The translations under genes and the position numbers were made by a program. The notes under the pieces are model-generated. The model did no database searches and was not told where the DNA came from. It was given only the letters and a program-made list of their open reading frames with translations. This document shows, piece by piece, positions 9,214 through 19,600 of a stretch of DNA of 64,000 nt. The stretch's first letter is position 1. Each line of letters opens with the position of its first letter. Origin of the DNA: Caulochytrium protostelioides (lineage: Eukaryota > Chytridiomycota > Caulochytriomycetes > Caulochytriales > Caulochytriaceae); NCBI GenBank assembly GCA_003615045.1, contig ML014145.1, positions 62,001 through 126,000 of the forward strand, written 5' to 3'.

Positions 9214-12200
9214 ATGATAGACCACGCGGCCTACTGCGGCCGCGGCAGCGAGGGCTGGGGCCCCGTGTCGCCCGACCGCGTCGTCGACTTCACGCCGTGC
9301 TTCGAGGAAGGCCTCATCCTGCCCGTCGTCTGCGCCGTCTTCCTCGCCGCGCTGAGCATGCAGGTCTACCGCTTGCTGCAGGTGCCCGACAGCGCGTCCA
9401 AGACGCCGCTGTACTGGGCCAAGATGACGGTCGCGCTCGTGACGGTCTGCCTCGGCGGCATCGAGCTCGGGCTCGCCGTGCCTGCGGCGCAGACGAGTGA
9501 CTCGCCGTCGCTGGCGCGGCTCATGACGCAGTCGGCGCTGGGCGCGTTCCTCCGCCTGCCGGTCGCCGCGCGCGTGCAGGGCCCCCTGCCAACCGACGAG
9601 CCGTACCACGTGGTCGGCCGTGCGATGCAGCTGCTCGTCTTTATCGCCAGCGTGCTCCTTGGACACCTGCACCACCTTCGGTCGGGCCTCGCCTCGTCGC
9701 TGTCCCTCGTCAACTGGACGGTGTTTTGCATGCTGAAGCTCGTCTTCTTCCGCACGTTCTGGACGATCGGCGGCATGAGCTGGCTCGCGTCGGCCAGCGG
9801 CGTGCTGTTTGTGCTGGAGGGCGCCTGCGTGCTGACGTCGTTAACGCTCGAGCTCATCGACAAGCCGCGCGCGTACTACTACCAGCAGGTCGAGCCCGAC
9901 GATGGCAGCGCCGCGCTGCCGGCGCCGGTGCTGCGCGGCACGGGCGACCCACGCGACGCCGAGGCTCACGACCGCCGCTCCGATAGCGTGCGCGCGCCGG
10001 AGCCCAACCGCGAGGAGTCGGCCAACTTCTTTTCCCGCATCACATTCCACTGGATGAGCGCGCTCATGCGCCTTGGGGCGTCCAAGACGCTGACGCTCGC
10101 GGACCTGTGGCCGCTCAAGCCGGCCGACCGCGCACAGTACAACGGCGAGCGCCTCGCGCGCCACTGGCGCCAGACCGTGCAGAATGGCCGACCGTCGCTG
10201 ATCTGGGCGTGCGCGAAGGCGTTCGGCCCGACGCTCGGGTACGCTGTCATGCTCAAGCTCGTCCAGGACATGTGCGCGTTCACGCAGCCGTTGCTGCTCC
10301 GCTTTATGCTCCAGTTCGCCGCCAGCTGGGGCGCCCCCGAGATCCCGCACGAGCCGCTCCAGAAGGGCGTCCTCATCGCGCTGGCAATGCTCTCAGTCGC
10401 GCTCATCCAGACGCTGTTTCTGCACCAGTACTTCCAGTGCACGACCGTCTGCGGCCTGCGCGTGCGCTCCGCGCTGACGACCCTCATCTATACGAAGTCG
10501 CTCGTGCTCTCGCCTGACGCGCGCCAGTCGAGCACGACCGGCCAGATCGTCAACCTCATGTCCGTCGACACGACCCGCCTCATGGATCTCTGCACCTACT
10601 TGCTCATTGTCGTCAGCGGGCCCTTCCAGATCGCGCTCGCCATGTACTTCCTCTACCAGACGCTCGGCGTCTCGACGCTGGCTGGTGTCGCCGTCATGAT
10701 CCTTTCGCAGCCGCTCAACGCGCTGATGGCAAATGTGACCAAGAAGATCAACATCTCCCAGATGGGCTTCAAGGACACGCGCACCAAGCTCATCGACGAG
10801 TTTCTCGGCGGCATCAAGGCGATCAAGCTCTACGCGTGGGAGCGGCCCCTGCTGCGCAACATCATGCAGGTCCGCGAGCAGGAGCTCGACAACATCCGCC
10901 GGCTCGGCATCCTGCGGGCCTTCACGAGCCTGTCGTGGTCGTGCACGCCTTTCTTGGTGACGGTCTTTACATTCCTGACCTTCGTGATGATCGAGGACCC
11001 GGGCGAGCTGACCTCCGACAAGATCTTTGTCTCGGTGAGTCTGTTCTCGCTGATCCGCTTCCCGCTCGCCGTGCTGCCAGACGTCATCAGCTCCATCGTC
11101 GAGGCCACTGTCTCGTTCCAGCGGCTCCAAACATATCTCCTCGCCGAAGAGCTCGACACCCGCGCTGTCGAGCGCTTGCCGGAGATCGTTGACACGGCCG
11201 ACCGCGTCGGCGCCAACGGCAAGCTCGCCGTGCTCCAAGTCACGAGCGCCGACTTTGCCTGGAGCCACGGTCCGGTGGCCTCTGCGGCGACGACCCATGC
11301 GAACGGGACTACCAACACCAGCAACGACAACGACAACGACGATGATGAGACGGCGCCGCTGCTCCAGAACGCGTCGCCGGCCCCCACGATGCAAGACCGC
11401 CGTCTGCCGATCCTGCGCAACGTGACTTTCCACGTCGACCAGGGCGAGCTGTTCTGCATCGTGGGCAAGACGGGCGCCGGCAAATCATCGCTGCTATCGG
11501 CGCTGCTGGGCGAGATGTACAAGCTCCGCGGCCACGTGTCGATGATGGGCAAGCTTGCGTACGTGCCCCAGAGCGCGTGGATCATGAACATGTCCCTGCG
11601 CGACAACATCCTCTTCAATCTGCCGTACGAGCGTTCCTTCTACGAAAAGGTCGTGGATGCCTGCGGGCTCCGCGCGGACCTGGCGGCGCTGCCCGACGGC
11701 GACCTGACCGAGATCGGCGAAAAGGGCATCAACTTGAGCGGTGGTCAGAAGCAGCGCATCGCCGTCGCGCGCGCCGTCTACTCGCGCGCCGACGTCTACT
11801 TCTTCGACGACCCCCTCTCGGCGGTCGACGTCCACGTCGGCCGCCACATCTTCGACCGCGTCCTCCACCCGCGCACCGGTCTCCTCAAACGCGCGACCCG
11901 CGTGCTGGTGACCCACGGGCTGCAGTACGTCGCCGACACAGACCGCGTCATGGTCCTCGACAACGGCTGCGTCGTCGAATGCGATACCTACGCGGGGCTC
12001 ATGGCTCTGCCGAGCGGTCACCTGAAGACGCTGATCACGGAGCACGGCCACCACCAGACCGACTCGGAGTCCGACACGGCGGCCGGCGAGGACGAAGGCG
12101 ACGACCATGTGGCGGCGGCCGAGGGCGCCGACTCGCTCGAGGCGCTGGCCTGTTCGCCGCCCACCCACCATGGCGACGGCACGGCGCGCCCGCCCCGCCG

Positions 12201-14289
12201 CCGCCGCCGCAGCAGCGCCGTTAACAGCGTGCTCTCGGCCGGCACGGGCGCTGACGGGGACGACGACGCGCCGCCGGCGCCCGCGCGCCGCCCCGAGCAG
12301 CTCGTCGCCGAGGAAAGCGCCGCGACCGGCGCCGTCTCGTGGGACGTCTACTGGGCCTACATGCGCGCGTGCAAGCCGCGCAACGTCGTCCTCTTCCTCG
12401 TGACGTGCTTCCTGGTCCAGGCCGCCAGTCTGAGCCAGAACATCTACCTATCGTGGTGGGCCGATGCCAACGACCGCCGCTCGCATCCGTCGGACGTGTT
12501 TTCGCTGGTGTCCATGACCGCCCCGGTCGCCGACACGAGCCTGCCGCCACCCATGCCGGTGGAATGGATGGCCGCCGGCGCCTCGGCGGCCGGTCCGGAG
12601 GCTTTCGGCCATGCTCACGGCAACGACTATGCGTCGCTGCGCCGCGTCGGCATTTACGGCGCGCTTGGGTTCCTGATGGCCGCGTTCAATTCGATCAGCG
12701 TGCTGACCATCTACGTGACGTGCTGCATCCACGCGGCGCGGTACACCCACAACTCGATGCTCAAGAACGTCAGCCGTCTACCGCAGTCCTTCTTCGACAC
12801 GACGCCGCTCGGCCGCGTCCTCAACCGCTTTACGCGCGACCAGTACACCATTGACGAGACCTTGCCGCGCTGCTTCTCGTCGTTCTGCAACACGTGCTTT
12901 CAGGTCGCGACGGTGGTCGTCATCAACTGCTACAATACGCCCTTTTTCCTGTTCGCCGTGATCCCGCTTGCGTACGTCTACCTCCGCATCCAGAAGTACT
13001 ACCTCTCGAGCTCGCGCGAGCTGAAGCGTCTGGACGCCACGACACGCAGCCCGCTGTATGCCCATTTCCAGGAAACGCTGGGCGGGACGTCGTCGATCCG
13101 AGCGTACGGCCAGCAGTCGCGCTTTGTCCGCACTAACCAGGCCCGCATGGACACGAACTCCAAAGCCTACTTCCCGAGCCTCAGCTCGAACCGCTGGCTC
13201 GCGGTCCGCCTCGAGCTCATCGGCGCGGCGATGGTGTTTGGCTCGTCGATCTTTGTCGTCGTGACGATTCTCATGTACGGCACCGTCTCGGCAGCCATCG
13301 TCGGGCTGACGCTGACGTACTCGCTGAACGTGACCCAGAATCTCAACTGGGTGGTTCGCCAGAGCTGCGAGATCGAGACGAACATCGTCTCGGTGGAGCG
13401 CATCAAGGAGTATGCCGAGCTGCCCACCGAGGCCGCGTACACCCGCGATGACGACCCGGCGTGCCTGCCGCTCGATGACCAATGGCCGCACGCGGGTGCC
13501 ATCACCTTCGAGCACTTCGGCGTCCGATACCGTGACCACTTGCCTCTCGCGGTGCGCGACGTCGACCTCACCATCCAGCCGCACGAGAAGGTCGGCATCG
13601 TGGGCCGCACGGGCTCGGGCAAGAGCACGCTCACGCTGGCGCTGTTCCGCCTGCTCGAGGCTGCGACGGGCCGCATCGTGATCGACGGCGTCCCCACAGC
13701 GCAGCTCGCGCTGGCCGATCTGCGCAGTCGGCTGTCCATCATCCCGCAGGACCCGTTCCTCTTTGCCGGGACGCTGCGCGACAACCTCGACCCGGAGGGC
13801 AAGCAGACGGACGCGGCGATGTGGGCGGCCCTCGAGGAGGCGCAGCTCAAGGATTACGTTGCGAGCTTGCCGGAGGGCCTCGACGTGCCGATCGTGCAGG
13901 GTGGCGAGAACTTCAGCGTCGGGCAGCGCCAGCTGCTCGCGATGGCCCGCGCGCTGCTGCGCCGCAACCGCATCCTCGTGCTCGACGAGGCGACGGCCTC
14001 GGTCGACGTTGTCTCGGACCGCCGCATCCAGGCCACCATCCGCTGCGCCTTCCGCGACTCGACCCTCATCTGCATTGCGCACCGGCTCCTCAGCATCGTC
14101 GACTACGACCGCGTGATCGTCATGGACCAGGGCCGCGTGCTTGAGTTTGGCCGGCCCAGCGTGCTGCTCCAGCAGCCGGACTCGGCGTTCCGCCAGATGT
14201 GCGTCCAGACGGGCGATTACGACGGCATGCTTGCGATGGCGCTCCAGGCCGACAAGGCCCGTGAAGCCGAGGCGCGTGCGGCCCAGTAA
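9214..14289 (+). CDS. Full-length ABCC (MRP/YCF1-type) ABC transporter
   Basis: A single-exon gene of 1691 residues from ATG 9214 to TAA 14289. The start is supported by the ABCC hallmark near the N-terminus, GFGP-like EGWGPVS then DFTPCFEEG, which opens the five-helix TMD0 (~1-210). L0 and TMD1 follow, then NBD1 with Walker A GKTGAGKSS at ~751, signature LSGGQKQR at ~841, and Walker B FFDDPLSAVD, with Asp in place of the catalytic Glu as usual in ABCC NBD1. A linker (~945-1040) is acidic and contains RRRRRSS, resembling the phosphorylated R region of Ycf1/CFTR. TMD2 and NBD2 follow: GRTGSGKST ~1464, FSVGQRQL ~1567, LVLDEATASVD ~1588, and H-loop AHRLLSI. Family members export glutathione conjugates and metal-glutathione complexes, in fungi mostly into the vacuole. 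Both sites look intact. Location and substrate are inferred from the family. Confidence 0.95.
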   Translation: MIDHAAYCGRGSEGWGPVSPDRVVDFTPCFEEGLILPVVCAVFLAALSMQVYRLLQVPDSASKTPLYWAKMTVALVTVCLGGIELGLAVPAAQTSDSPSLARLMTQSALGAFLRLPVAARVQGPLPTDEPYHVVGRAMQLLVFIASVLLGHLHHLRSGLASSLSLVNWTVFCMLKLVFFRTFWTIGGMSWLASASGVLFVLEGACVLTSLTLELIDKPRAYYYQQVEPDDGSAALPAPVLRGTGDPRDAEAHDRRSDSVRAPEPNREESANFFSRITFHWMSALMRLGASKTLTLADLWPLKPADRAQYNGERLARHWRQTVQNGRPSLIWACAKAFGPTLGYAVMLKLVQDMCAFTQPLLLRFMLQFAASWGAPEIPHEPLQKGVLIALAMLSVALIQTLFLHQYFQCTTVCGLRVRSALTTLIYTKSLVLSPDARQSSTTGQIVNLMSVDTTRLMDLCTYLLIVVSGPFQIALAMYFLYQTLGVSTLAGVAVMILSQPLNALMANVTKKINISQMGFKDTRTKLIDEFLGGIKAIKLYAWERPLLRNIMQVREQELDNIRRLGILRAFTSLSWSCTPFLVTVFTFLTFVMIEDPGELTSDKIFVSVSLFSLIRFPLAVLPDVISSIVEATVSFQRLQTYLLAEELDTRAVERLPEIVDTADRVGANGKLAVLQVTSADFAWSHGPVASAATTHANGTTNTSNDNDNDDDETAPLLQNASPAPTMQDRRLPILRNVTFHVDQGELFCIVGKTGAGKSSLLSALLGEMYKLRGHVSMMGKLAYVPQSAWIMNMSLRDNILFNLPYERSFYEKVVDACGLRADLAALPDGDLTEIGEKGINLSGGQKQRIAVARAVYSRADVYFFDDPLSAVDVHVGRHIFDRVLHPRTGLLKRATRVLVTHGLQYVADTDRVMVLDNGCVVECDTYAGLMALPSGHLKTLITEHGHHQTDSESDTAAGEDEGDDHVAAAEGADSLEALACSPPTHHGDGTARPPRRRRRSSAVNSVLSAGTGADGDDDAPPAPARRPEQLVAEESAATGAVSWDVYWAYMRACKPRNVVLFLVTCFLVQAASLSQNIYLSWWADANDRRSHPSDVFSLVSMTAPVADTSLPPPMPVEWMAAGASAAGPEAFGHAHGNDYASLRRVGIYGALGFLMAAFNSISVLTIYVTCCIHAARYTHNSMLKNVSRLPQSFFDTTPLGRVLNRFTRDQYTIDETLPRCFSSFCNTCFQVATVVVINCYNTPFFLFAVIPLAYVYLRIQKYYLSSSRELKRLDATTRSPLYAHFQETLGGTSSIRAYGQQSRFVRTNQARMDTNSKAYFPSLSSNRWLAVRLELIGAAMVFGSSIFVVVTILMYGTVSAAIVGLTLTYSLNVTQNLNWVVRQSCEIETNIVSVERIKEYAELPTEAAYTRDDDPACLPLDDQWPHAGAITFEHFGVRYRDHLPLAVRDVDLTIQPHEKVGIVGRTGSGKSTLTLALFRLLEAATGRIVIDGVPTAQLALADLRSRLSIIPQDPFLFAGTLRDNLDPEGKQTDAAMWAALEEAQLKDYVASLPEGLDVPIVQGGENFSVGQRQLLAMARALLRRNRILVLDEATASVDVVSDRRIQATIRCAFRDSTLICIAHRLLSIVDYDRVIVMDQGRVLEFGRPSVLLQQPDSAFRQMCVQTGDYDGMLAMALQADKAREAEARAAQ

Positions 14290-15037
14290 CGATGCGCCAT
14301 CATACGTAGTGGTCTCGAGTTTAACGCGGTCGTACATATATGGACTCAAGGCGCACACCATGCCCTCGGTGGGGACCCTCGGAGACTCCGGAAGAATTCG
14401 AGAAAGGTCGACGTTGCGGGACATTCCAGCGCTCCTCATCGCGCGCCATAGGATGGGATGGGGGAGGGATAGGATCCGTGGCGCCGCGTTGGAGGAAAAA
14501 AAGAGCAAAGCCACAGCGAGGCCCCTTCCCTGGTTTCCCAGGCGCCGACGTCGCTTGGCAGCGTTCCGCCGTCCTGCTGGCACCCGCCGTAACCCCCCGA
14601 GGCACGAGCGCGCCGCCAGCGGGCGTGTGAGGTCGACTTGGATGGCCGCGGCTGCGTCCGCGTGGCATCGTGACGTGAATTCCTTTGAGGATCGGCGGTG
14701 CCACTCGATACGCGACGCCGCCACGTGTGGCTGCCACGTGTGGCCGAACCATGCCCGCGTGTAGGCGGAGTTTTCGCGGGTCGAGTCGGAGTTAACCCGC
14801 GCACGGGGGCGACCCCCGGTCGCCCTGGGCTCGCCGGCGCACTTGATGGACGGGGGGCATCGTCGCGTCTCGTATCATTGGTTCGCTTGATCGACAACGG
14901 CTGGCCCGGAACCTGCCGATCCCTGCTATTTACCCTCCTACGGTTCGCGGACCACACCCGTGCGTCGGTCCTGCAGTTGCCTGGTTCTGCTTTAACCCGA
15001 CGATCCATTCCCGCCGCCTTTCTGCTGTGCTGCGACG
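14290..15037. promoter_or_regulatory. Intergenic region, ABCC 3' end and NCS6 promoter
   Basis: About 750 bp between two genes on the same strand. It must contain the ABCC 3' end and the NCS6 promoter. TACATATATGG lies just past the ABCC stop (14332-14342) and CTATTTACCC lies about 105 bp before the NCS6 ATG. No conserved coding sequence was recognised in any frame. Confidence 0.35.
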
Positions 15038-16231
15038 ATGGCCAAGTCGTGCGCGGCCTGCACAACGGCGCGCGCGGTCCTGCGGCGACCCAAGACGGGC
15101 GAGCCGTACTGCCGCGAATGCTTTTTTGCGGCCTTCGAGAATGAGGTCCATCAGACCATCGTCGAGAACCGGCTGTTCAAGCGCGGCGACCGCGTTGCCA
15201 TCGGCGCAAGCGGCGGCAAGGGTAAGTCTGACCGCATGGCGTCCCGCCTCCGCATCACTGCATGCACGCATTTCGTTGTCGCGTGATGACACTCATTAAT
15301 CCCTGTGCTTGCTACGATCCTGTCCGGTCTGCGTGGCTGAAATTGACATCAACGCCAATCAGATTCTACCGTGCTCGCCTCGATTATGAAGACCTTGAAC
15401 GACCGCCACGACTACGGCCTGGATCTGTTTCTGCTGTCAGTGGACGAAGGCATTTCGGGCTATCGCGACGACTCGCTGGAGACGGTCAAGGCGAATCGGG
15501 ACGAGTACGGGATCCCGCTCAAGATCGTCAGCTACGCCGAGCTCTATGGGTGGTCTATGGACCAGATCGTCGAAACGGTGGGCCGCAAGAATAACTGCAC
15601 GTTCTGCGGCGTGTTCCGGCGACAAGCGCTCGATCGCGGCGCCGCCCTACTCAAGGCCGACCACATCGTCACAGGCCACAATGCAGACGATATCGCCGAG
15701 ACGGTGCTCATGAACCTGCTGCGCGGAGACACCCCGCGGCTGCAGCGCTGCGCCGCGATCGCCACCACCGCCGACGAATCGGTTCCGCGATCCAAGCCGT
15801 TCAAGTATACCTACGAGAAGGAGATCGTCATGTATGCGTACTTCAAGAAGCTCCTCTACTTCTCGACCGAGTGCATCTACTCGCCCAACGCCTACCGCGG
15901 CTACGCGCGCACCTTCCTCAAGGACCTCGAGGCCGTCCGCCCGCGCGCCATTCTCGACATCATCCATTCCGGCGAAGCCTATGAGGTCAAGCAGACCGCG
16001 CGGTTCCGTCCGGGCGACGCGCACCCGACATCGACGCTCAAGGCGTGCACGCGCTGCGGCTACATGGCGAGCCACACGGTGTGCAAGGCCTGCGTGCTGC
16101 TGGAGGGGCTGAACAAGGGGCAGCCCAAGCTGAGTGTGGGCGGCGCGTCCCAGCGCCGCCAGCTGGCCGCGCTCGAGGCGCCCGCCTCGCCCGCGCGGGC
16201 AACACCGGCGGCCGGTGCCAGCGCTTCGTAG
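15038..16231 (+). CDS. NCS6: Cytoplasmic tRNA 2-thiolation protein Ncs6/CTU1, two exons
   Basis: Exon 1 is 15038-15221 and exon 2 is 15363-16231, together 350 residues. The protein opens with a zinc site, [10 protein letters not shown]...YCRECF. Splicing completes the ATP-pyrophosphatase PP-loop SGGKDST (~59-65): the intron falls after the first base of the Asp codon. Next come [28 protein letters not shown] with a CxxC, and [14 protein letters not shown]. The C-terminus has a double zinc site, CTRCGYMA and [10 protein letters not shown]. All match Ncs6/CTU1, which with Ncs2/CTU2 uses Urm1-delivered sulfur to thiolate U34 of the Lys, Glu and Gln tRNAs in the cytosol. The length is near the ~350 of yeast Ncs6. 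All key cysteines and the PP-loop are intact. Confidence 0.96.
15222..15362 (+). other. Spliceosomal intron inside the NCS6 PP-loop codon
   Basis: Donor GTAAGT at 15222, acceptor CAATCAG ending at 15362, 141 nt, phase 1. Removal joins SGGK to DSTVLASIM. If retained, translation stops at 15286 after 82 residues, before the catalytic domain. Confidence 0.93.
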
Positions 16232-16635
16232 CTGGATGTGCTTGCGCTCATGCTCTTATGCCGCGCGATTTCCTTGTACAATGTAGAATAAACGATAAAA
16301 AGACGGAACTCCTCATCGGCTGAGCAGTTTCGTCCACGATGAGCGCTCTTGTGCCACACCTGTCGGCGATGTCGGCAAGAAAATGAGCTTGATCGTCGTT
16401 GAGGCGCGCCATGAAGCGAGATTGTCAGCCGCGATAATTCAGCCGTGATTGCTCGCAAAGACCCTCAGCCACTGGAGTCGTGGACAAAGGACTCCTAGCC
16501 ATTGTCATCGTCGTCGCCGTCGTCATCGTATGAAAAAGACTAGGTTATATCAATCATGTTATCGTCAAGGCAGCAGATCCACATGGCTTGGGTCCCGCAC
16601 ACATAGAGAGGGAGAGAGGGAGAGCGGGAGAGTAA
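16232..16635. other. Convergent gap between NCS6 and the HUWE1/TOM1-like gene
   Basis: About 400 bp, more AT-rich than the coding DNA, holding both 3' ends. A purine tract of GAGAGGGAGAG type occupies about 16603-16631, directly beyond the HECT gene's stop on its 3' side. No coding potential was recognised. Confidence 0.5.
16287..16292 (+). terminator. Polyadenylation signal AATAAA of NCS6
   Basis: A canonical AATAAA lies 56 nt after the NCS6 stop codon, in a locally AT-rich patch that contrasts with the GC-rich surroundings. It sits within the convergent gap between NCS6 and the HECT ligase gene. Confidence 0.6.
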
Positions 16636-19600
16636 TTAGGCCAGACCAAAGCCCGTCCCGCATTCCGAAATGGCGGTTAGCAACTGTGAGCGAAGCTGCT
16701 CATAGGAATTGTACTCGGGCAGGTCGACCTGGTTGAAACAGGTATGAGCCGAGGGCAGACGTAGCGTCGACGAGAAGTCCTTGTGGATGTTGAACTTCTG
16801 GACGCCGGAAGAGCCCTGGAGCTGAGCAAAGCCTTCCAGAGGGACCTTGGAGGTGCCCGTCGCGAACTGGATCACCTTCGCCTTTTCCTCCTGTGAGAAC
16901 GAGCGGATCGCGCGCCAGAACCACTGGATCTGCGTGCTGCTCGAGGTATAGTTGACGTACTCGGTGTTGTTCTTCCAGTCGTCGATGTCAATGTCCGGCA
17001 AGCCCGAAATCAGCAGCTCAAGTTCCTGCTCGTTGAAGATGCGGATCAGCTCTTTCGGAATGACCTCGTTGAAGCCAGACATAAACGCATCGATCTGTTG
17101 CTTGATCGCGGTGGTGAGCTTCTGCTTGACGAGCAGGTCGACGTACTCGCGCTTGTTCTCCTCGGTCACCGGCAGCTCCGCACCGCCCGGCTTGAGCTCG
17201 ATAGTCTTCTTTTCGCCAAAGTCTTCTGTCTCAATACTGAACGTCTCGTCAATGATGTCCGTTATGTCGTTGTTCAGCATCCAGACCAGACTCTTGTGCA
17301 GGTCCGGGTCAAAGGCCTCCATGTCCTTGTAGTCCACAGGCACGTCGATCAACTGTTTGTAGAACGACCGCGTGAAGTAACAATCCATCAAGCGGCCGTC
17401 GTGGATGGCTTTGCCGATAATGCGCCCGACAAACTTGAAGTACGACAGATGGTCCGGATTGACCCACGACGCCCGGTTGGGTTGGTAGGTGATCTTGTCA
17501 ACTGCCGAGGGCTTGAAGAGCGCGTAGTCCGGGTTGAACATCTGGCGGGCCAGCACGGAGAACCACTCGCGCGTGACGCCGCCGGCATCCACGCCCTCCT
17601 CGTCCGTGAATCGCACATTGAGCTTCGCGAACGCGATGTCCTTGCCGCGGCGGCCGTGGAGCTGGTGGAAGCTCTCCTCAAACACATACTGGCGGCGCAC
17701 ATTCACCTGGAGCGTCGGGTGGGGTTGATGCATGCGACTGCGGCGGTGCAGCTGCTGGGTAAAGTACGTGCGTTTGCAATCAAACTCAAGCACCTTCGGG
17801 TTCAGAATCAAGAGCGAGAAGCTCCCAGACATGAGCGAAGGGTTGTGCCGCACCATCGTGTTGAGGATTTTGCGGTGCTCCTCGGTAAACACAAAGAACA
17901 GCTCTTCATTGAGCGACAGAGCCGGCTGGTGCGGGTGCTGGCTGCCGCTCGCGGTCGTAGCGCCCAGCGGCGGCGACGTGGCACGGCTGGATGCGAGGGC
18001 GCGCTGGTGCTGCTGCTGAAGCAGCTCAGAGACCGTCTTTTGGCCGACCGACGGTGTCTCGTTCAGGTTCAGGTTCACAGACGCGTTCTCGTGCTTGTGC
18101 TGGACCATCACATAAGGTTTCGACACGACCATGAAGCTCTCAATCAGCGGCAGCAAGACCGTCGCGATCGGCAGCAGGTCCGGCTTCTCGTTGATCGTCT
18201 CGAGGTTTTCGCCAAGCCCCTTCCACAAGTGGGAGAAGTTCATGGCATCAAACAAGCGGATCATCTCCTCGAATGGATGCGCTGCCGCTGGCTCGGGTTT
18301 CGCGATCGCCGTCTCGCCACTGGGCTGGCTAGGAGCGGTGGTGCTCATTGAGGATGCTGCCACCGCTGCGGTTGCTAGGATGTCAGTGGCCGGGGTGGCA
18401 CCGGCGGCTGTGGCAGGCCCCGTCGCGCTTCCCGATGTCGTAGATTTCGTCTTTGTCTCCGCCTCCCATTTGGGCTTGCCGAGCACAAATTCAAGGGTCT
18501 TGAGCAAGCGGAGCAGCTTGGCCTGCCGGCTGCTGGACGGCGAGAAACGGAGTACGACCGCTGAGGAGATCGCATTGAAATCACTCGCTTGCGCGAGTTC
18601 GGCGCGCATCGCCACCAAATCGTGAACCAAATGGTCCGCCATGGCTTGGGCTTGGCGCTTGATCTCCTCGTTGATGATTTGCTTGTACGTCGACACGGAC
18701 GAGAGTTGCTGGATGACGTGGAGCGTCAGACCGAACAACTTGCTGCCACACTGGCCTGTCGTCAGCACAGAGACCATGTCGCACAGCAGCGGCGCCGGGA
18801 TCGGCACCGCCGTGACAGCGGCTTCCGGCTTCGTCACCGTCCTCGGGTGCGTGGACTTGGACCCGGATACCATGGACGTTGACGGCGGCGCATTCGTCGT
18901 CGAAGTCAGCAGCGCTCCCGCGGCGTCCAAGGGGTTGTGGATAGTCTCGATGCTGGGTGTGACGGTGGTCGCAGGCTCGCCGGAGGGCGAGAAGGCGGAC
19001 ATGATATCTACAAGCCCCGAGCGGCGGTGGTCGGGCGGCGCTTCTATGGCGGCCGTAGCGGTGGCCGAGGCCGAGGCCGAGGCAGTGGGTGGGCGCACGC
19101 TCGGAGCCGTCACGCCGGCTGCGGCCTCATTGATTTGGATAAGCCGCTTCAGCACGTGGGTCAGCGAATGCATGAGCCCCTCCATCACTCGCGGCTGCTC
19201 CTGGTAGGACGGGCGGGAGACCAGCGAGAGTAGCACATGCAACGGCGGTCCCTGGTGCAGGTGGGCATGGTGCGGCCGGTGGACCTCCTTGCCCTTGCCC
19301 GATTTCCGGTTCGACTTGAAGAGGTGGCTGAGCGACATGTGCGTCTGCGAGGCGAGATACGTGCCCACGTCGTCATTGTTCCAAGTGAGATTCGAGAGGG
19401 TTTCGAGCGAGCGAATCACGACCGCGAAGGGCACCTGCGCGTCTTCGAGACTCGAGATAGGCGCGCCCACCGTGACGGGGAGCGCGTGGACGGAGATTAC
19501 GGGCGCCGCGGTTGCGCTGGTCGCGGCGGGGGAGCTCGGGCCCGCGCCAGGCATCAGGGACACGCCGCCGACGGGGCAGCCGGGCGCGCCGCCGGGCGAG

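Noticed and set aside
12778-14724. 648-codon open frame on the minus strand
   Set aside because: Antisense to NBD2 and TMD2 of the ABCC gene; no conserved motifs, whereas the plus strand has intact ABC motifs.
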